Origin: Holophagales bacterium
GTDB taxonomy: Bacteria; Acidobacteriota; Thermoanaerobaculia; Multivoradales; Multivoraceae
Direction of reading: 5' to 3'
Assembly: GCA_009836625.1 (NCBI GenBank)
Contig: VXVC01000007.1
Span: 559,807 to 623,806, forward strand
Length of the DNA: 64,000 nucleotides
This document shows, in pieces, positions 44,214 to 53,136 of the stretch. The position numbers and the translations under genes were made by a program. The notes under the pieces were generated by a model, which worked only from the letters and a program-made list of their open reading frames with translations, made no database searches and was not told where the DNA came from. Every line of letters begins with the position of its first letter. Positions within the stretch are counted from its first letter, which is position 1.

Positions 44214-45294
44214 GATCGGGCGGAGGACCGGTCGAATCCCGGAGCACGAGGGTCGGCTCGATGGTGACCGTCGCCGGCGAGTCACCTCCGGGCGCACCCA
44301 GCTTGTGCAGCAACTCGGCGGCGGCCCTCCGCCCCATCTCGTGCAACGGCTGCCGCACGGTGGTCAGGCTCGGGTTCTGGAAGGCCGCGCTGAGAATGTC
44401 GTCGAAACCGACGACCGAGACATCGTCCGGGATCCGCAGCCCGCTCTCGACGATCGCCCGCATGGCACCGATCGCCGAGACATCGTTGAAGGCGAAGAGT
44501 GCACTGAAGGGCGCCCCCACCGCGAGCAGTTTCTGGCCGAACACATGCCCCTCGCGGTAGCCCTCCTCGGGCGAGAACTGCTCGCCGACCGGCCCTCCCG
44601 AGAGCTGGAGCGTCAGCCGCGGGTCGATCTCGAGGCCGAGTTCCGCGGACGCCGCGACGATCGCCTGCCAGCGTGACTCCGTGTCGGCGGAGTGCGGGTG
44701 CCCCTTGAAGAAGGCGATCCGGCGGTGGCCGAGCTCAGCCAGGTGGGTCAGCGCAAGTCGCGCGGCGACTTCGTGATCGATGACGACGTTCGTCACGCCC
44801 GGCAACTCCCGGTGCCCGGCCACCACCACCGCCGGCAGCGACAGGGGCTGGTCCATCGGGGTGTTGACCAGGATCAGTCCCTCCACCGAGCGTTCCGTGA
44901 GGAGTTGCAGGTAGTCGTCGAGAAGGCCCTGCTTCGAGTGGTGGCCGGCCACGAGGTAGAAGTAGCCCTCCTGCAGGAGCTGATCCTCGATACCGCCGAG
45001 GACGCCCGCCGCATAGCCCTCGCTGATCTCCGGCAGGAGGACGCCGACCGCGAACGTCCGCTGGCGCCGAAGCGACCGGGCGATGAAGTTGGGCCGATAG
45101 CCGAGCTTTTCCGCCGCGGCGCGCACTCTCTCCTGCGTCTCGGGGGGGATCCCCCTGGCGGCCGGCGAGCGGTTCATGACCAGGGAAACCGTCGTGGGCG
45201 ACAGGCCCAGATGCGCCGCCACGTCCTTCAGACGCACCCGCCGCTCGTGCCTGGGCTCCTGGCCGCTGGCTTCTTCAGGTCTGGCGGTGTTCAC
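44206..45294 (-). CDS. LacI-family transcriptional repressor
   Basis: About 362 residues. The N-terminal helix-turn-helix is VRLKDVAAHLGLSPTTVSLV, followed by a hinge helix (ERVRAAAEKLGYRPNFIAR). The periplasmic-binding-like ligand domain follows (FAVGVLLPEISEG, ALFAFNDVSAIGAMRAI, DVSVVGFDDI). The GTG at 45294 has AGAGG 5 nt upstream; a TTG at 45321 is possible. Two LacI-type operators lie between it and the divergent TonB receptor gene, so it most likely represses the glucan locus and itself. The ligand is probably an oligosaccharide released by the GH3 enzyme. Confidence 0.92.
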   Translation of the reverse strand: MNTARPEEASGQEPRHERRVRLKDVAAHLGLSPTTVSLVMNRSPAARGIPPETQERVRAAAEKLGYRPNFIARSLRRQRTFAVGVLLPEISEGYAAGVLGGIEDQLLQEGYFYLVAGHHSKQGLLDDYLQLLTERSVEGLILVNTPMDQPLSLPAVVVAGHRELPGVTNVVIDHEVAARLALTHLAELGHRRIAFFKGHPHSADTESRWQAIVAASAELGLEIDPRLTLQLSGGPVGEQFSPEEGYREGHVFGQKLLAVGAPFSALFAFNDVSAIGAMRAIVESGLRIPDDVSVVGFDDILSAAFQNPSLTTVRQPLHEMGRRAAAELLHKLGAPGGDSPATVTIEPTLVLRDSTGPPPDRA

Positions 45295-45314
45295 TGGGGC
45301 CTCTTTGCCGACTC

Positions 45315-45342
45315 TTGACAAATCCTACGCGGCGTGTACAGT
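45315..45342 (+). promoter_or_regulatory. Probable promoter of the TonB receptor/GH3/symporter genes
   Basis: TTGACA at 45315-45320 matches a sigma-70 -35 box exactly. TACAGT at 45337-45342 is a 4-of-6 match to the -10 box at 16-bp spacing. Start of transcription would fall near 45349, just before operator O1. Strength and true start are unmeasured. Confidence 0.6.
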
Positions 45343-45354
45343 CCAGACTAGCAT

Positions 45355-45370
45355 GCTAAAACGATTTAGC
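45355..45370. promoter_or_regulatory. LacI-type operator O1
   Basis: GCTAAAACGATTTAGC has perfect 6-bp arms (GCTAAA/TTTAGC) around a central CG, the usual form of LacI/PurR-family sites. It overlaps the predicted transcription start of the TonB receptor gene, a position where bound repressor would block initiation. Confidence 0.75.
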
Positions 45371-45422
45371 TCGACCCTTCCGTCTGCAGCGGCAGGATGC
45401 CGGGCGTTTTGTACGGCTACCG

Positions 45423-45438
45423 GCTAAATCGGTTTACC
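45423..45438. promoter_or_regulatory. LacI-type operator O2
   Basis: GCTAAATCGGTTTACC shares the GCTAAA half and central CG with O1; the other half differs in one arm position. It lies 68 bp downstream of O1 in the untranslated leader, 5 bp before the AAGGAGG ribosome binding site. Two sites at this distance could support looping or a transcription roadblock. Confidence 0.65.
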
Positions 45439-45458
45439 CGTCAAGGAGGCACGAAGCC

Positions 45459-48400
45459 ATGGCACGAAGACTCGCCCTCATCCTCATCCTCTCGCTGCTG
45501 GCGGCGCCGCTCGTCGCGCAGCGGTTCACGGCCAGTATCCGAGGCACCGTCACCGACCCGAATGGCGACGCCCTGCCCGGCGCCACGGTGAACCTGGAAG
45601 GGACCGAAACCGGTCTCAACCGGACGACGTTCACCAACGAGGCCGGCATTTACACATTCGGCGACCTTCCGGTCGGCGCCTACGAGGTCACGGTCACGCT
45701 CGACGGTTTCAATGCCGCCGCGGTCACTGACATCGCCCTGCACGTCGCCGACGTGCGCGAGGTCAACGCGCAACTCGAACTCGGCGACGTCACGGATACG
45801 ATCACGGTCGAAGCCGAGGCGATTCCCGTGGACACGCTGAGCGGCGAGGTCTCTGGCCTGATGACCGGCGAGCAGATCCGCGAGCTGCCGCTCAACGGCC
45901 GCAACTTCGTCCAGTTGACTCTCCTGCAGCCGGGCGTCAGCGCTCCCGAGGGCTTCGACACGAAGAACAAGGGCCTGTTGGCGGGCGTCGACCTGTCGAT
46001 CAGCGGCAGCGGCACGACCGGCAACCTGTGGACGATCGACGGCGCGAACAACAACGACATCGGTTCCAACCGCACGATCCTGATCTACCCCTCGGTCGAC
46101 GCGATCGAGGAGTTCAAGATCCACAGCAACAGCTACAGCGCCGAGTTCGGCGGCGCCGCCGGCGGCCAGATCAACATCGTGACGCGCGGCGGTACGAACG
46201 ACTTCCGCGGCAGCGCCTACACGTTCATGCGCGACGACTCCTGGAACGAGACGAACTACTTCCTGGAGCAGGCCGGGCTGGACACCGAGCCGCTCGACCG
46301 CCAGGACTACGGCTTCACGCTCGGCGGCCCGATCCGGCAGGACAAGCTGCACTTCTTCCTCTCCGGCGAGTGGAACGTGGAAGAGCGCGGCATCGCCCGC
46401 ACCGGCTTCGTTCCCACCGCCGCCGAGCGGGCGGGTGACTTCAATGGTCCGTCGATCCCCGGGTGCACCCCGGCGATCCCGACCGACCCGACCACCGGCC
46501 AGCCCTTCCCCGGCAACGTGATTCCCGGGGATCGGATCAACGCCGGCGGTCAGGGCATGCTGAATCTCTACCCCCTGCCCAACGTGACGCCCGTGGCCGG
46601 CAGTTGCAACAACTGGGTCGAGGCCGTCGTCACGCCGATCGACTGGGACCAGGCGAACCTGCGGCTCGACTACGACGCCACGGACCGCAGCCGGCTGATG
46701 CTCCGCTACACCCGGGACAACTGGGTGAACGGCGCTCCCAACGCCGGCGAGGCGAACGGCCTTTGGGGCGACGACCCCTACCCCGCCGTCGACACGAACT
46801 GGGACCAGCCCGGCCACTCCCTGGTGGCACAGCTCAGCCAGACGATCGGCGACAACAGCGTCAACACGGTCACCTTCTCCTACTCGGGCAACGAGATCAG
46901 CCTCAGCCGGGGCGGCACCAACCCGGGGCTGAACAGCCAGATCAACGCGGCGATCCCCGCGATCTTCGACGGCAAGACGGGCGGCGCCGATCGTAGCCAC
47001 CCGGTGTTCTGGGGCGCAGCCGGCTATGGCGCGCTGTGGAACATCGCGCCCTGGGAGAACAAGCAGGACCTGATGGTGCTCAAGGATGACTACTCGCAGG
47101 TCTTCGGCAAGCACTGGCTCAAGGTGGGCGCCCTCTACAGCGAGAACAAGAAGAAGGAGTACATCGGCGGCAGCTCGGCTTCCGAGACGCCGCAGTTCTG
47201 GGGCCCGAGCACCGGCCACAACGGTTGGGGCGCCAACACCGGCAACATCCTGGCCGACTTCCTGCTCCAGGACATGACGTTCGGCTACGCGGAGAACTCG
47301 CACCAGCCGACGCCGGAGCTGAACTGGGAGGACATCGAGTTCTACATCGCCGACTCCTGGCAGGTGAACCCCCGCCTCAACCTCGACTACGGGGTCCGCT
47401 ACTCGAACTACAAGTGGCCGTACGCCAGCGACAACCTGCTCGCGGCGTTCGATCCGAGAACGTTCGATCCCGCCCTGGGCGGCGACCCGTGCAACGGCCT
47501 GATCCAGGTGCCGGGAACGGACCCCTGCGGCGATGCGGGTCTGTTGGGCGGCTCCACCGGTCCGGGCCGCGGGCTTGTGGACAGCGACACGGACAACTTC
47601 GCGCCGCGCCTCGGCCTGGCCTACGACATCTTCGGCAACGGCAGGAGCGTGGTCCGGGCGGGCTTCGGCCAGTTCTTCCAGCGCGACCGGGTGAACATCC
47701 AGCTCGAGTTCGCGGGCAACCCGCCGTTCCGCTCCAGCCTGAACGGCATCCGCAAGCTGGACGAAGCGCCGGAGCCGTGCCTCGATTGCGGCCTCGGAAG
47801 ACCGCAGACGGGCATCGACCCGAACTTCCAGACGCCGTACAACCTGCAGTTCAACGTGGCCTGGGAGCAGCGGCTCGGCCGGAGCAGCACGATCGAGATC
47901 GCCTACGTCGGCACCCGCGGGCGCCACATCACCCGGCGCTCCGACATCAACCAGGTGGCCTCCGGTGACAACAACGGCAACGGCATCCCGGACCGGCTCG
48001 AGTACGTCACCGCCCCGGAGGGTGACGGCGGCGCCGGCGTGCGAGGCGCCCTGCGACCGTACCCGGTCTTCGGCGACGCCAACATCCTGTTCTGGGAATC
48101 GAACGGCATCTCCGAGTACGACGGTCTCCAGATGCAGTACGTGCAGCGGTACGGGAACGGCTCGCAGTTCCAGGCCTCATACACCCTGGCGAGCTTCAAG
48201 GCCAATGATCCACTGAACGACGCGGGCGCCGGCAGCTTCGCCGGTCAGATCACGGACCGCGAGAACCCGGATCTCGACTTCGGCTACGCGGGCCTGCATC
48301 GGGATCACGTGTTCAACGCCAACGTGCTCCACAACCTGCCCACGCTCGAGAACCAGAGCGGCTTCGTCCGCGCGCTGTTCGGCGCCTGGCAGTTCGGCGG

Positions 48401-48899
48401 CATCGTCCAGTACTCCTCGGGTCAAGCCCTGACGGTGAGAACCGGAAACCTGAGCGGCGTCAACGGCGCCGGCGGCACGGGCTACGTTGAGAACATGCGG
48501 CCGCTCCTTACGGGCGCCTCCTGCGGCGGCAGCGGTCTGCAAGTGATCAATCCCGACGCCTTCACGCTGGTCGGCTGGCAGCTCGGCACGCTCAGCGCCA
48601 CCCGGCCCGGCGTGTGCGAAGGAGCGGACTTCTTCCAGGTCGACTTCTCGCTGACCAAGAACATCCGCATCACCGACCGCGTGACCGGCCAGTTCCGGTT
48701 CGAGGTCTTCAACGTGACGAACCGCGACAACTTCGTGGGCATCAACACGGTGATGAACCCGAGCAGCGTCACCTACGACAGCGACCTCGCCACCGAGAGA
48801 AGGTCGATCACCGGCTACACCGTGCCGGCCAACTTCGGTCAGGCCCAGGCGGCCCGCGATCCGAGGCAGATTCAGGTCGGCTTCAAGCTGTTGTTCTAG
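45459..48899 (+). CDS. Oar-type TonB-dependent receptor with carboxypeptidase-regulatory domain
   Basis: 1146-residue outer-membrane receptor. Signal peptide to ~20 (LVAQ). An Ig-like carboxypeptidase-regulatory domain follows at ~22-105 (SIRGTVTDPNGDALPGATVN, GIYTFGDLPVGAYEVTVTLDG). A plug domain begins near 130 (RELPLNGRNFVQLTLLQPGV). The beta barrel runs to a terminal Phe (QVGFKLLF), as required for BAM assembly. AAGGAGG precedes the ATG at 45459. With the GH3 and SSS genes it should import a glucan oligomer. It is the first gene behind the LacI operators. Confidence 0.93.
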   Translation: MARRLALILILSLLAAPLVAQRFTASIRGTVTDPNGDALPGATVNLEGTETGLNRTTFTNEAGIYTFGDLPVGAYEVTVTLDGFNAAAVTDIALHVADVREVNAQLELGDVTDTITVEAEAIPVDTLSGEVSGLMTGEQIRELPLNGRNFVQLTLLQPGVSAPEGFDTKNKGLLAGVDLSISGSGTTGNLWTIDGANNNDIGSNRTILIYPSVDAIEEFKIHSNSYSAEFGGAAGGQINIVTRGGTNDFRGSAYTFMRDDSWNETNYFLEQAGLDTEPLDRQDYGFTLGGPIRQDKLHFFLSGEWNVEERGIARTGFVPTAAERAGDFNGPSIPGCTPAIPTDPTTGQPFPGNVIPGDRINAGGQGMLNLYPLPNVTPVAGSCNNWVEAVVTPIDWDQANLRLDYDATDRSRLMLRYTRDNWVNGAPNAGEANGLWGDDPYPAVDTNWDQPGHSLVAQLSQTIGDNSVNTVTFSYSGNEISLSRGGTNPGLNSQINAAIPAIFDGKTGGADRSHPVFWGAAGYGALWNIAPWENKQDLMVLKDDYSQVFGKHWLKVGALYSENKKKEYIGGSSASETPQFWGPSTGHNGWGANTGNILADFLLQDMTFGYAENSHQPTPELNWEDIEFYIADSWQVNPRLNLDYGVRYSNYKWPYASDNLLAAFDPRTFDPALGGDPCNGLIQVPGTDPCGDAGLLGGSTGPGRGLVDSDTDNFAPRLGLAYDIFGNGRSVVRAGFGQFFQRDRVNIQLEFAGNPPFRSSLNGIRKLDEAPEPCLDCGLGRPQTGIDPNFQTPYNLQFNVAWEQRLGRSSTIEIAYVGTRGRHITRRSDINQVASGDNNGNGIPDRLEYVTAPEGDGGAGVRGALRPYPVFGDANILFWESNGISEYDGLQMQYVQRYGNGSQFQASYTLASFKANDPLNDAGAGSFAGQITDRENPDLDFGYAGLHRDHVFNANVLHNLPTLENQSGFVRALFGAWQFGGIVQYSSGQALTVRTGNLSGVNGAGGTGYVENMRPLLTGASCGGSGLQVINPDAFTLVGWQLGTLSATRPGVCEGADFFQVDFSLTKNIRITDRVTGQFRFEVFNVTNRDNFVGINTVMNPSSVTYDSDLATERRSITGYTVPANFGQAQAARDPRQIQVGFKLLF

Positions 48900-48941
48900 G
48901 GACAGTCCACGGAACGCCGGAAGTAAGGACGACTCCGCCTC

Positions 48942-51488
48942 GTGACGGCCTCTCTGCTCGCGCTTGCGCTGGCAATCGCCCTTGCGGTTCCAGCGCAGGC
49001 GCAGCAGGCTCCGGCCCCCGAGGTCCGCGCTGAAGTCTGGCCTGAGCTGACTCCGCCGCTTCCGTCCGACCCGGAGCTCGAAGCGCGGGTCGACGCTCTC
49101 CTCGAGCGGATGACCCTTCGCGAGAAGGTCGGGCAGGTCATCCAGGCGGAGATCCGCTCGGTCACACCACGGGACGTGCGGCGGTACGACCTGGGCTCGG
49201 TGCTGAACGGCGGCGGCTCGTTTCCCGACGAGAACAAGCACGCCTCGCCGGAGAGCTGGCTCGCGCTGGCCGACGCCTTCCACGAAGCCTCCACCGACAC
49301 CTCCGACGGCGGCGTCGGCATTCCGGTGATCTGGGGCGTGGACGCGGTGCACGGCCACAACAACGTGATCGGCGCCACGATCTTCCCCCACAACATCGGA
49401 CTCGGCGCGGCGCGGAATCCGGATCTGATCCGCCGCATCGGTGAGGTCACGGCCCGGGAGGTGCTCGCCACCGGTCTGGACTGGAACTTCGGTCCGACCG
49501 TCGCCGTGGCCCGGGACGATCGCTGGGGCCGCACCTACGAGAGCTACTCGGAAGATCCCGAGATCGTCGTCGAGTACGCGCGCGCCCTTGTCGAGGGACT
49601 CCAGGGCGCGGTAGGCAGTCCGGACTTCCTGGGCGAGGAGCGGGTGATCGCCACGGCGAAGCACTTCCTGGGCGACGGCGGCACCTTCGAGGGTCACGAT
49701 CAGGGAGACACGCGGGCGAGCGAAGAAGAGCTCCGCGACATCCACGGCGCTCCCTACGTCGCCGCGCTCGATGCCGGCGCCCAGGCGGTGATGGCCTCGT
49801 TCAGCAGTTGGCACGGCCGCAAGCTGCACGGCCACGCCGGGCTCCTGACGGAGGTGCTCAAGGGCCGGATGGCGTTCGACGGGCTCGTCGTCGGCGACTG
49901 GAACGGCCACGGCCAGTTGCCGAACTGCACGAACGAGAGCTGCGCCGACACGCTTCGAGCCGGCCTCGATCTGTTCATGGTCCCCGAAGACTGGAGGGCG
50001 CTCCACCGGAACACGCTCCGGCAGGTGCGCTCCGGCGCGATTCCCGAGGAAAGGCTCGACGACGCGGTGCGGCGCATCCTGAGGGTCAAGGCCCGCGCCG
50101 GCCTGCTCGACAGCGGCCGGCCGTCGGAACGGGCGCTCGGCGGCCGCTTCGAGCTGCTGGGCGCGCCCGAGCATCGCGAGGTGGCCCGGCAGGCGGTCCG
50201 CGAGTCTCTCGTCCTGCTGAAGAACGACGACGGCCTTCTGCCCCTGCCTCCGACGTCGCTGGTGCTGGTCGCGGGTCCCGCGGCCGACGACATCGGCCGG
50301 CAGAGCGGCGGCTGGACACTGACCTGGCAGGGAACGGAGAACACGAACGACGACTTCCCGGGCGCCACCTCCATCTGGACCGGCATCGAGCGGACCGTCG
50401 AGACGGCCGGCGGCCGGGCCGTTCTCTGCCAGGGATGCGCGTACAGCGGCGAGCTGCCCGACGCCGCCATCTACGTGACCGGCGAGACGCCCTACGCCGA
50501 AGGCCAGGGCGACGTGACCAACCTCGAGTTCAGCCCCGGGGACAAGTCCGACGTCGAACTGATGGGAAGGCTTCGGGCCGCGGGCATTCCGGTCGTCACG
50601 ATCTTCCTGTCCGGGCGCCCGCTGTGGACGAATCCGGAGATCAACGCCTCCGACGCCTTCGTGGCCGCCTGGCTGCCGGGCTCCGAGGGTGGCGGCGTGG
50701 CCGACGTCCTCTTCAGCGCGGCCGACGGCGGAGTCGCCCACGACTTCCGGGGCAAGCTCTCCTTCTCCTGGCCGCGGTCCCTGGAGCAGACGGTCCTCAA
50801 CGTCGGCGACCCGGACTACGACCCGCTCTTCCCCTACGGCTACGGCCTGACCTACGCGGACGACGGCGATCTCCCCGAACTGGACGAGACGCGGCCGGGC
50901 GGAACGATGCCTGTCCGCACGACCGGCGCCGGCGCGTCGGACGAGCGCGTCCTGTTCGAAGGACGGACGGCGGAAGGGTGGCAGTTCTACGTGGGCGACG
51001 AGGCGGACTGGCGGGTTACCGCCCCCGACGGCCGCGGCCAGACCCGCCGCCGCGTTTCCGGCGTCGTGCTCTCGGCCGTCGACCGCAACGTCCAGGAAGA
51101 TGCGAGGAAGGCGCAGTGGAGAGGCCGCAACGAGGCCCAGATCTACCTCCAGTCGAGTCCCATCGACCTGCGCGCCGAAACGGCGAGCGGCATGACTCTC
51201 GAGATCGACTTCCTGGTGGAGCAAGCGCCCGCCGGGCGAGTCCAGATGCGGATGGACTGCGGCTACCCGTGTACCGGCGGTCTCCTCGTCTCGCCCATCT
51301 TCTCGGGTGTGCCCGAAGGAGCATGGGACACTCTGCAGATTCCCCTCCGCTGCTTCGAGAACTCCGGCGCCGAGATGGACCGCATCGACACACCCTTCCT
51401 GATCACGACGGACGGGCCGTTCACGCTTCGTTTCTCACGCATCGCGATCGCACCCGCCGATCCCACCGCGCTGACGGCCGGTTGCTGA
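48942..51488 (+). CDS. Glycoside hydrolase family 3 exo-beta-glucanase (ExoP-like)
   Basis: 848 residues with a signal peptide (to ~21, ending AQAQ). The N-terminal (alpha/beta)8 domain contains KVGQVIQAE, GIPVIWGVDAVHGHNN and TAKHFLGDGGTFEGHDQGD. The nucleophile is Asp319 in GLVVGDWNGHG. The second domain has RESLVLLKNDDGLLPLP. A C-terminal jelly-roll-like region (~690-848) resembles the extra domain of ExoP exo-1,3/1,4-beta-glucanases. The start is GTG 48942. It lies 42 bp after the TonB gene. It should hydrolyse imported glucans in the periplasm. Confidence 0.92.
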   Translation: MTASLLALALAIALAVPAQAQQAPAPEVRAEVWPELTPPLPSDPELEARVDALLERMTLREKVGQVIQAEIRSVTPRDVRRYDLGSVLNGGGSFPDENKHASPESWLALADAFHEASTDTSDGGVGIPVIWGVDAVHGHNNVIGATIFPHNIGLGAARNPDLIRRIGEVTAREVLATGLDWNFGPTVAVARDDRWGRTYESYSEDPEIVVEYARALVEGLQGAVGSPDFLGEERVIATAKHFLGDGGTFEGHDQGDTRASEEELRDIHGAPYVAALDAGAQAVMASFSSWHGRKLHGHAGLLTEVLKGRMAFDGLVVGDWNGHGQLPNCTNESCADTLRAGLDLFMVPEDWRALHRNTLRQVRSGAIPEERLDDAVRRILRVKARAGLLDSGRPSERALGGRFELLGAPEHREVARQAVRESLVLLKNDDGLLPLPPTSLVLVAGPAADDIGRQSGGWTLTWQGTENTNDDFPGATSIWTGIERTVETAGGRAVLCQGCAYSGELPDAAIYVTGETPYAEGQGDVTNLEFSPGDKSDVELMGRLRAAGIPVVTIFLSGRPLWTNPEINASDAFVAAWLPGSEGGGVADVLFSAADGGVAHDFRGKLSFSWPRSLEQTVLNVGDPDYDPLFPYGYGLTYADDGDLPELDETRPGGTMPVRTTGAGASDERVLFEGRTAEGWQFYVGDEADWRVTAPDGRGQTRRRVSGVVLSAVDRNVQEDARKAQWRGRNEAQIYLQSSPIDLRAETASGMTLEIDFLVEQAPAGRVQMRMDCGYPCTGGLLVSPIFSGVPEGAWDTLQIPLRCFENSGAEMDRIDTPFLITTDGPFTLRFSRIAIAPADPTALTAGC

Positions 51489-51504
51489 GGGAGGAGAACC
51501 CGCC

Positions 51505-53136
51505 ATGCTGACGGCGAAGATCACCACCCTCGACTGGACCGTCGTCGCCCTCTACTTCGCCGGCGTCTTCGCCATCGCGCTCTGGGCCATCAGGCGCGTC
51601 CAGCACGGCGAACGCACCTCGTCGAGCTACTTCCTCGCCGGACGCAACGTCGGCTGGTTCGTCGTCGGCGCCTCCCTCTTCGCCTCGAACATCGGCTCCG
51701 AGCACCTGGTCGGCCTGGCCGGCACCGGCGCCGAGAGCGGCCTCGTTCTCGGCCAGTTCGAGCTGCAGGCCTCGCTCATCCTCCTCATTCTCGGCTGGCT
51801 GTTCGTGCCGTTCTACGTCAAGAGCGGCATCTTCACGATGCCCGAGTTCCTCGAGCGGCGCTACTCGCCCGCGGCGCGCTGGTACCTCTCAGTGATTTCC
51901 GTCATCGGCTACGTCCTGACCAAGATCTCGGTGACGATCTACGCGGGCGGCGTCGTCTTCGAGACCCTGATGGGCATCAACTTCTGGACCGGCGCCCTGG
52001 TGGTCGTCGTCATTACCGGGGTCTACACCGTGCTCGGTGGTCTCCGCGCCGTCGTCTACACCGACCTGCTGCAGGCCATCGTCCTGATCGTCGGCGCCTC
52101 CACGGTGACCATCCTCGGACTCGCCGAACTCGGCGGCTGGCGGGTCATGGTCGAGACGGCAGGCGACGGCTTCTTCGACATGTGGAAGCCGATGTCGGAC
52201 CCGGACTTCCCGTGGACCGGCATCGCCTTCGGCGCGCCGATCATCGCCGTCTGGTACTGGTGCACGGACCAGTTCATCGTCCAGCGCGCGCTCTCCGCCC
52301 GCGGCATCGACGACGCCCGGCGCGGCACGATCCTCGCCGGTTTCCTCAAGCAGTTGCCGCTGTTCCTCTTCGTGGTGCCCGGCGTGATCGCCTACTGCCT
52401 GTCGCAGTCCGGGAAGCTCGAGCTCGCCTCCTCCGACCAGGCGCTGCCGGCGCTGGTCGTCGCACTGCTGCCGGCCGGCTTCCGGGGACTGGTGGTCGCG
52501 GGCCTGCTGGCGGCCTTGATGAGCAGCCTCTCCTCCGTTTTCAACTCGTGCTCGACGCTGATCACGATCGACATCTACAAGAAGCTCCATCCCGGCGTCT
52601 CGGAGCGGCGCCTGGTCCTCGTCGGGCAGACGGCCACCGTCGGGCTCGTGGGCCTCGGCCTGCTTTGGATCCCGTTGATGCAGAACATCTCGGGCACGCT
52701 CTACCAGTACCTCCAGAGCGTCCAGGGCTACATCTCGCCGCCGATCACTGCGGTCTTCCTGCTCGGACTGTTCTGGAAGCGGCTCAACGCCCAGGGCGCG
52801 ATCGCGTCACTCGCCGTCGGCTTCGTTCTGGGAATGGGCCGCCTCGTGGCGGAGCTCAACAAGGACAGCCTCAGCGGCTTCCTCTACACCTTCGCCGACA
52901 TCAACTTCATGCACGTCGCGATCTTCCTGTTCCTGATCTGCGCGGCCGTGCTGGTGGCGGTCAGCCTCTGGTTCCCGCCGCCCTCCGAGCAGCGCGTCGC
53001 CGGCCTGACCTGGAGCCGGGCAGGCAACGCCGAGCTTCTTGCCGAGTCCGACCCCGCGAAGCGCCGGCTGGACCGGACGCTGTCCGTAGTGCTGGTCCTG
53101 ATCGTCGCCGCGGTGATGGTCTACTTCTCGGCGTAG
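51505..53136 (+). CDS. Sodium:sugar symporter (SSS/SGLT family)
   Basis: 543 residues with about 13-14 hydrophobic helices. FLAGRNVGWFVVGASLFASN, GIFTMPEFLERRY and GGLRAVVYTDLLQAIVLI match the SGLT-like branch. Na+-site residues in helix 8 are plausible (VVAGLLAALMSSLSSVFNSC). GGAGG precedes the ATG at 51505. It follows GH3 by 16 bp and probably takes the released glucose or disaccharide across the inner membrane. Its 3' end overlaps the convergent sulfatase gene by 16 bp. Confidence 0.92.
   Translation: MLTAKITTLDWTVVALYFAGVFAIALWAIRRVQHGERTSSSYFLAGRNVGWFVVGASLFASNIGSEHLVGLAGTGAESGLVLGQFELQASLILLILGWLFVPFYVKSGIFTMPEFLERRYSPAARWYLSVISVIGYVLTKISVTIYAGGVVFETLMGINFWTGALVVVVITGVYTVLGGLRAVVYTDLLQAIVLIVGASTVTILGLAELGGWRVMVETAGDGFFDMWKPMSDPDFPWTGIAFGAPIIAVWYWCTDQFIVQRALSARGIDDARRGTILAGFLKQLPLFLFVVPGVIAYCLSQSGKLELASSDQALPALVVALLPAGFRGLVVAGLLAALMSSLSSVFNSCSTLITIDIYKKLHPGVSERRLVLVGQTATVGLVGLGLLWIPLMQNISGTLYQYLQSVQGYISPPITAVFLLGLFWKRLNAQGAIASLAVGFVLGMGRLVAELNKDSLSGFLYTFADINFMHVAIFLFLICAAVLVAVSLWFPPPSEQRVAGLTWSRAGNAELLAESDPAKRRLDRTLSVVLVLIVAAVMVYFSA

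Noticed and set aside
48177..51224. About 1000-codon open frame antisense to the TonB receptor and GH3 genes
   Set aside because: Composition-driven shadow; the plus-strand genes carry clear family motifs.
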